This document shows positions 58,747-64,000 of a stretch of DNA of 64,000 nucleotides, piece by piece. The DNA is from Chrysemys picta bellii (Eukaryota; Chordata; Testudines; Emydidae): the NCBI RefSeq assembly GCF_011386835.1, contig NC_088796.1:27049011-27113010 (forward strand), read 5' to 3'. The translations under genes were made by a program, and so were the position numbers. The notes under the pieces are model-generated. The model made no database searches, was not told the origin of the DNA, and was given only the letters and a program-made list of their open reading frames with translations. Position 1 is the stretch's first letter, and every line of letters starts with the position of its first letter.

Positions 58747-60526
58747 CAGGGCCGATGCAAGGATATTTTGCACCCTAAGCGAAACTTCCACCTTGCACCC
58801 CACCAGAGCATCACTTATTATAAACTTTCAAAAATGAATACTGCATAATGTGGCATTGTTCATTAGAATTAATACACATTCGGCTTGAAAATTTATTACT
58901 TTCATTATTTAGTCTACATATTTAAAGAAAATAAATGACTAATCTGACAGGGTGTGGGGCTGGCTGGCTTCGGGCAGTGGGGTGCGGCAGGGGTTGGCTA
59001 GAGGCAGGGGTGTGTGGGGCTGGCTGGCTTCAGGTAGGGCAGGGGATGTGGCGCTGGTTGGAGATGGTGTGCGGGGTTAGTTGGAGACAGGGGTGTGTGG
59101 GGCTGGCTGGCTTCGGGCACGGGGGTACGGCAGGGGCTGGCTGGCTTCGGGCACGGGGGTGCAGCAGGGTAGGCTGGAGACAGGGGGCGTGGGGCTGGCT
59201 GCGGGCAGGGCAGGGGGTGCAGCAGGGGCTGGCTGGAGATGGGGGTGTGGAGTTGGCTGCGGGCAGAGCAGGGGGTGCAGCTGTGGCTGGCTGGAGACAG
59301 GGGGTGCGGAGCTGGCTGCGGGCAAGGCAGGGGGCATGGGTCTGGCTGCAGACAGGGCAGGGGGTGCAGCAGGGGCTGGCTGCGGGCAGGGTAGGGGGTG
59401 CGGGGCTGGTGCGGGTAGGGCAGGGGGGTGCAGCAGGGGCTGGCTGCGGGCAGGGCAGGGGGGTGCAGCAGGGGCTGGCTGGAGATGGGGGTGTGGAGCT
59501 GGCTGCGGGCAGAGCAGGGGGTGCAGCTGTGGCTGGCTGGAGACAGGGGGTGCGGGGCTGGCTGCGGGCAAGGCAGGGGGCATGGGTCTGGCTGCAGACA
59601 GGGCAGGGGGTGCAGCAGGGGCTGGCTGCGGGCAGGGTAGGGGGTGCGGGGCTGGTGCGGGTAGGGCAGGGGGGTGCAGCAGGGGCTGGCTGCGGGCAGG
59701 GCAGGGGGTGCAGCTGGAGCTGGCTGGAGACAGGGGGTGTGGGGCTGGCTGTGGGCAGGGCAGGGGGTGTGGGGCTGGCTATGGGCAGGGCAGAGGGTGC
59801 GCGGCTGGTGCGGGTAGGGCAGGGGGGTGCAGCAGGGGCTGGCTGCGGGCAGAGCAGGGGGTGTGGGGTTGGCTGTGGGCAGGGCAGGGGATACAGCTGG
59901 GGCTGGCTGGAGACAAGGGGTGTGGGGCTAGTGCGGGCAGGGGACGGGGGTGCAGCAGGGGCTGGCTGCGTGCAGGGTGGCGGGAACCAGGGCTGTCCCT
60001 AGATATTTTGGGGCCCTACACTGCCCGCCCCCCACCCCCCACCCCCCGCTCGAGGTATGTGGTTCCCCAGGCCTCCGGGGGGGGGGGCAGGAGTGGGGGG
60101 CCCCAGGTCTCGGGGGGGCGGGGCTGGCTTAGAGGGCAGGGGGGAACCACCCCCCCAGCACTCACCAGCGGCACGGCTGGGGATGGGTCCCTGTACTGCC
60201 TGTCGCCGGTGAGTGCAGCCCCGGCCCTGCTGCAGAGCTCAGGGGGGCGGGGCGGGGCTGAGCAGGGGCGGGGGCCCTGGGGAAGAGCCAGAGCAGCAGG
60301 GAGCAACGCAGCACCCCCGGCGGCCAGAGGAGGAATGACATCATTTCCCGGCTAGCCGGAATTGATCAAAGCCGCAGCACTCCCTTGCACAGCGGCGGGA
60401 AGAGGGTTACCCATTTAGCCAGCGCCGGGTGAGCATCCCAGACATTTTGGGCACCACTTTTTGGTGCCCTCAAATCTTGGTGCCCATGGCGGCCGCCTAG
60501 TTTGCCTAGTGGTTGCACCGGCCCTG
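58747..60526. mobile_element. hAT-type composite element with internal minisatellite, 1780 bp
   Basis: Left end CAGGGCCGATGCAAGG; right end GGTTGCACCGGCCCTG; the last ten bases form an inverted pair with few mismatches. Flanks TAGGTAGT (58739-58746) and TACGTAGT (60527-60534) give an 8-bp duplication with one mismatch. About 58960-59990 is a GC-rich minisatellite, and 60000-60526 is a GC-rich tail. A second head-like sequence (CAGGGCTGTCCCTAGATATTT at 59992) suggests a recombinant or nested origin. The giant Gly-rich open frames (355 and 424 codons) come from the repeats and are not genes. Confidence 0.75.
58960..59990. repeat. Minisatellite, 30-40 bp units, with a 246-bp higher-order repeat
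   Basis: Units are built from GGGGCTGGCTGCGGGCAGGG and GGGGGTGCAGCAG variants, with GGCTGGCTGGAGAC versions interspersed. The block 59235-59480 is repeated nearly base for base at 59481-59726 (period 246 bp), differing at only a few positions. It lies wholly inside the hAT-type element at 58747-60526. The lack of stop codons in several frames is a by-product of the unit sequence. Confidence 0.9.
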
Positions 60527-60534
60527 TACGTAGT

Positions 60535-61007
60535 TGATCAAACTGTCTCCTCATCTGTGTTTGCACAGAACCCTGCACAACTGGGCCCTGATCCCTAGTG
60601 GTGTCTTGGGATTTAAATAATGATAACCCCACTGGGTGACTATATATTTTGGATGTTGTTTGTCTGTAGTTACCCTGTCCAGATGTGCAAAGCAGATCTG
60701 AGGGGCAGTAGTAGTGAATTATGACTAGAGTCGGTCAACATTTTTTCCATCAAAATGTCATTTTCAACAAAAAGTGGCTTTTCAGCAAAAGAAAATCAAT
60801 TTTTCCATGGAAAGTTTTCATTTTGGTTGAAATTTTTCATTTTTTTTTTAAACCAAAACCTGAAAATTGTTACCAAAACCAGTATTTCTTATAAAAAGTC
60901 AGTTAAGCTCCAATTAACACCATGATCAATGAGTCACTGCACGACAAATCAAAGAGTCCCAAACAACATGTCAGAACGAGTGCAATTCCTCATCCTCGAG
61001 CCCTGGT
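60535..61007. other. No gene seen
   Basis: AT-rich DNA with T and A runs near 60840-60852. Confidence 0.4.
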
Positions 61008-61292
61008 CGACACTACAAACTTATGTTGATATAACTACGTTGCTCAGGGATGTGGAAAATCCTGAGCAACACAGTTATGACCCAATTCCTGGTGCGGACA
61101 GTGCTGTGTCAACGGGAGAACTTCTCCAGGGGCATAGCTACCTCCTCTTGGGGAGCCCCTACAGTGCTGTGAAAGCTCTCCCACTGCTGTAGGTAGCCTC
61201 TTCAATAAAGCAGGTAGCCGCTTCAGTAAGTGCTACAGCAGCACCAGTGCCGCTGTGCAACCGCAGTGCTGTAAGTGTAGACAAACCCTGAG
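61008..61292. repeat. Foldback repeat of the GTCTACAC/GTCGACAC class
   Basis: Starts GAGCCCTGGTCGACACTAC and ends GTAAGTGTAGACAAACCCTG, with GTTGATATAACTACG and internal CTACAGCAGCACC words shared with the foldbacks at 11212 and 19896. Confidence 0.45.
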
Positions 61293-63023
61293 CTTCAGGT
61301 ATGTACATGAACTGGCCGAGACTGGGAACATTTCTCACTTGTCTTCCAATGTCTGATTCCCCAGCCCCACCCCTGCTCCATTTCCAAATACAAATTGCAA
61401 CTAGAGAGCAGCTGTCTGAGGAGCAACACAATGCATCACATTGTGTAAGCAGGGATTGCTGTGAAACCAACTGAGGCTAGACCAGAGATTTCTGGAATAA
61501 TGTCTGAAGCAGAAGGAGGAAAAACAAGCTAGTGAAATGGCCTGAGAAAAGAATGCAAAGTGAACGTTGTGAGTTAATTGGGCAGGCAGGGAAGTATTTT
61601 TTATGTGAGGTTCCAGTATACAAAAAAAAAAAAAAATCTCCACCCAATGGTCCTCCCTCAAAAACACAATCATTCAATACCCTTACATTCTCGTTTCCCA
61701 AGGGACCTGACAAACAAGACCCCATATCTCAGAAAAGGGGTCAGTTATGCAGCTACTTCTCTTCCATAAATCTCTCTTATGGCTCTTCTGCAAATGACAA
61801 GAAGCATGCCTCTTTCCTTTAAAAGAAAAAAATGGAAATGAGCTTCTTGTCATTAAATAATACCAGAGCTTGCATTAATTTGCTTTGCTTTCCAGGAAGA
61901 CACAAGAGTTCAAACAAGCTGTGACCTCCTGTGATAGCTATTAACTTGGCTCAGTCTAAAACTCAAGAACTAGAAATAAACAAACCAGGGTTCTAACTGG
62001 AAATTCAGTGTGACCCTTCCCAGCAGTTATAATCTCTGGAATGCTGCACTTTGTGTATGAAGACTCACATTTGAACTCTCAAAACAGCATGTTTTGACAT
62101 TGCTCTGTAAAACATAAAGCACAATATAAGTGCTTATTTTGTGCTTTTTAAGTGCTTTTGGTTACACCGCTTATTGCTGTGTAACCAAAAGCTGAGAGCA
62201 TTCTGTTTTCTTTGTACTGCAGTTCTAAATATGTAGGAGTCTTGCTGCCAATATCAGAGGCAACTGTGAGGCAACTGCCATTTTGTGTGTTAGTTGAGCT
62301 GTAGAATGGTACAGGGCGTCACACTGTGCTCTCTCTTGTAGAGAGTTTATAATTGTACTTACTTGGTTAAACTAAAATAAAAGTAATCTTGGCTGAAAAA
62401 TGCATGTCTCTGCTCTTTGTGTACATGAAAACAGAACCATGCTACATGTTATTACATGAAATCTGGTATTATCAGCTTTATGGGCATAATGCACCACTCT
62501 GAAACACATATGCTATTTTAACTAAAATGAGCTACATCAAAAGTTGGCAATAATGACATGCTATAATTACATGCTCTGAAAGTGTTTACATTAAACTTTT
62601 GAGTGAGTAAAACTCAATTGATGAAATGTTCACACAAAGCAAACACAAAACATGTGGGAGTGTGGCATGACCAAAGCAAATTCATTACAAAATTGGAAAT
62701 TCACAGACATTTTTAGCATTATTCTCCAGCCCTGGTTGCAAAGCAGCAGGCAAATTCTAGAGTGTGCAGTCTCACCAGGTTTCAGAGCTCAGGCCCCAGC
62801 CTGAGTGTGAATATCTACACTACTATTTCTAGTCCTGTAGCATGAGCCCAGTGGACCCAGGCTCTGAGACTCCCTGTCACAGGTATTTCGTTTTTTTGGG
62901 GTTTTATTTTTGTAGTATAGCTTTACCCACAGATTCATAACCAATTCCACATCCTACTAGCAAAATATTGGTTCTTAAATCTTTCAACTTTTAAATAGAT
63001 TTCATTCATAGATTGATAATATA
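61293..63023. other. No gene seen; contains a perfect 14-bp hairpin
   Basis: Holds an A15 run at 61621-61636 and the hairpin at 62154-62192. The region 62190-62400 has several AATAAA-like words but no defined element. Confidence 0.4.
62154..62192. other. Perfect 14-bp inverted repeat with 11-nt loop
   Basis: GCTTTTGGTTACAC at 62154-62167 is the exact complement of GTGTAACCAAAAGC at 62179-62192. The stem is perfect but short for a microRNA precursor and sits in otherwise unremarkable DNA. It may be the ends of a tiny or deleted repeat. Confidence 0.4.
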
Positions 63024-63129
63024 GGGCTTGACCTTGCAAACCTTTAATCATGAGAGGGTTCCCAATGATTTCAGTGTGACTACATGTACAAATTCACACA
63101 AACAAATAAAGGTTTGCAGGATTGGCCAC
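63024..63129. repeat. Palindromic repeat, GCAAACC/GGTTTGC type
   Basis: Left arm GGGCTTGACCTTGCAAACC; right arm AAAGGTTTGCAGGATTGGCC; the two are near complements around an AT-rich centre. Confidence 0.65.
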
Positions 63130-63148
63130 AGAGCAACAAGCCACACCA

Positions 63149-63234
63149 AAGCTTCCTCCTTTTAACCAGACTTGCTTAAAATGGAAGTCATGCTGATACA
63201 AGTTGGTGTCGATAATCTGCCTTTCTGGTATCAG
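63149..63234 (+). repeat. Direct repeat, copy 1 of 2
   Basis: Copy 1 begins AAGCTTCCTCCTTTTAACC and ends CTGCCTTTCTGGTATCAG. An almost identical copy lies 381 bp downstream (63530-63616). Confidence 0.9.
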
Positions 63235-63529
63235 CTTCCATCTCCAACCCACCCAACTGAAAATAATATCTATACACACACAATAGAGCCTTGAAGACAT
63301 TAATGAATTAACCCTTACAACAGCCTGCTTCCTTTTTCTTCCCAGATGTCAAATCTCCCTCTACATGTCTCATAAGCCTGTGTCCCCTGACTTTACTTTG
63401 TTGAGGCCCTTACCAGTACAGAACAAAACAGCCCTGCCTTAATTAATTATTGGTCAGATTATGCAGACAGGATTTCACAGATCCTTCATTTGTACCGTGA
63501 CCTGATCCAGCCACTTATACTGATTCTTG

Positions 63530-63616
63530 AAGCTTCCTCCTTTTAACCAGACTTGCTTAAAATGGAAGTCATGCTGATACAAGTTTGGTGTCGATAATCT
63601 GCCTTTCTCGTATCAG
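63530..63616 (+). repeat. Direct repeat, copy 2 of 2
   Basis: Copy 2 differs from copy 1 by one inserted T (CAAGTTTGGTG for CAAGTTGGTG) and one G-to-C change (TCTCGTATC for TCTGGTATC). Two changes over about 86 bp indicate a recent local duplication, or an assembly artefact. Confidence 0.9.
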
Positions 63617-64000
63617 ACTTCTCTCTTAGCTAGCAAACTGCCAGTTTCAGTGTAAACTCTATTGAAGGCTGCAATAGGACAGATAATTTCTGCATACACT
63701 GTATTTCTTTTCCATGTTTTCCATTCTCTTCATTTTATATAAACCTAGTGTATATTTTCATTTACAGTATAATTCCAGTTATCCAAATTCCTTTTATCTG
63801 AAAATCCTAGTTATCTGTAGCACAGGACTATAGGGGAGACATACTAAGTTAATTAATCAGCACTTCTGTTCTTCTGAATATCTGAAATTGTTGGATGTAC
63901 TGCATGCCATTCAGCTAAACAGGAGTGTACAGTAAATGTGGCAGCTAAGCATTTCCTTGTCTTATTTACTTCACATAAAGTTACCATGTTCTTCTAGAAA
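63617..64000. other. No gene seen
   Basis: AT-rich DNA running to the window edge, no recognised feature. Confidence 0.4.

Noticed and set aside
58935..60355. Gly-rich open frames of 355 and 424 codons
   Set aside because: They follow a minisatellite whose unit lacks stop codons in several frames, on both strands. No start context, splice sites or protein family supports them.
62190..62400. Possible gene 3' end or LTR with AATAAAA words
   Set aside because: AATAAA-like words are frequent in AT-rich DNA, and nothing upstream codes for protein.
1..64000. Prokaryotic-type systems (operons, CRISPR arrays, phage modules, defence islands), tRNA or rRNA genes
   Set aside because: No repeat-spacer arrays, ribosome-binding-site-led gene runs or tRNA box motifs were seen. 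The repeat content is that of a vertebrate genome.

Overview
This window looks like vertebrate nuclear DNA, most probably from a turtle or a close reptile relative. The evidence is many CR1 LINE fragments with typical CR1 reverse-transcriptase peptides (FADDTKL, KFNKDKCKVLHLGR) and CR1 3' ends, MIR/CORE-SINE remnants, Penelope-type ends and many non-autonomous hAT elements of kinds I associate with turtle and crocodilian genomes. There are no bacterial-style operons, no CRISPR array, and no RNA gene I could recognise. The species call rests on remembered repeat consensus sequences and was not searched.

I find no complete cellular protein-coding gene. The only gene-like landmark is a CpG island at about 2180-3330. 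It holds a strong minus-strand splice donor (CAG|GTGAGT, exon edge at 2722), so it may be the promoter and first exon of a gene running leftward out of the window. A second, much weaker candidate is an open 374-bp segment on the plus strand (4197-4570) with splice-like signals at both ends.

The rest is layered transposon sediment. CR1 copies lie at 788-1614, 12815-13798, 27745-29630 (older type), 41480-42868 (with a second CR1 inserted), 48990-49625 (old), 50111-50310 and 55786-57179; the last keeps one reading frame with a single stop codon. A 5'-truncated RTE-clade LINE lies at 30845-32690. Penelope-type terminal foldbacks with target duplications lie at 35691-35922 and 40683-40899.

The strongest structural signal is a set of hAT-type elements with 8-bp target-site duplications that can be read directly: 14461-15632, 15678-16507, 22195-22815, 23048-23479, 24961-25282, 34791-35130, 51318-51490 and 54315-54437 (exact), and 58045-58347 and 58747-60526 (one mismatch). 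Another, at 20753-20999, has a displaced duplication. Several are GC-rich foldbacks with arms of up to about 370 bp, and one contains a minisatellite with a 246-bp higher-order unit. Two insertions can be checked against uninterrupted copies of the host repeat elsewhere in the window (12404-12492 and 24210-24300).

Between these lies a diffuse background of short palindromic repeats (about 65-150 bp), larger foldbacks with GTCTACAC-type ends, and low-complexity tracts. The long GC-rich open frames here follow from palindromes and tandem repeats and are not called as genes.
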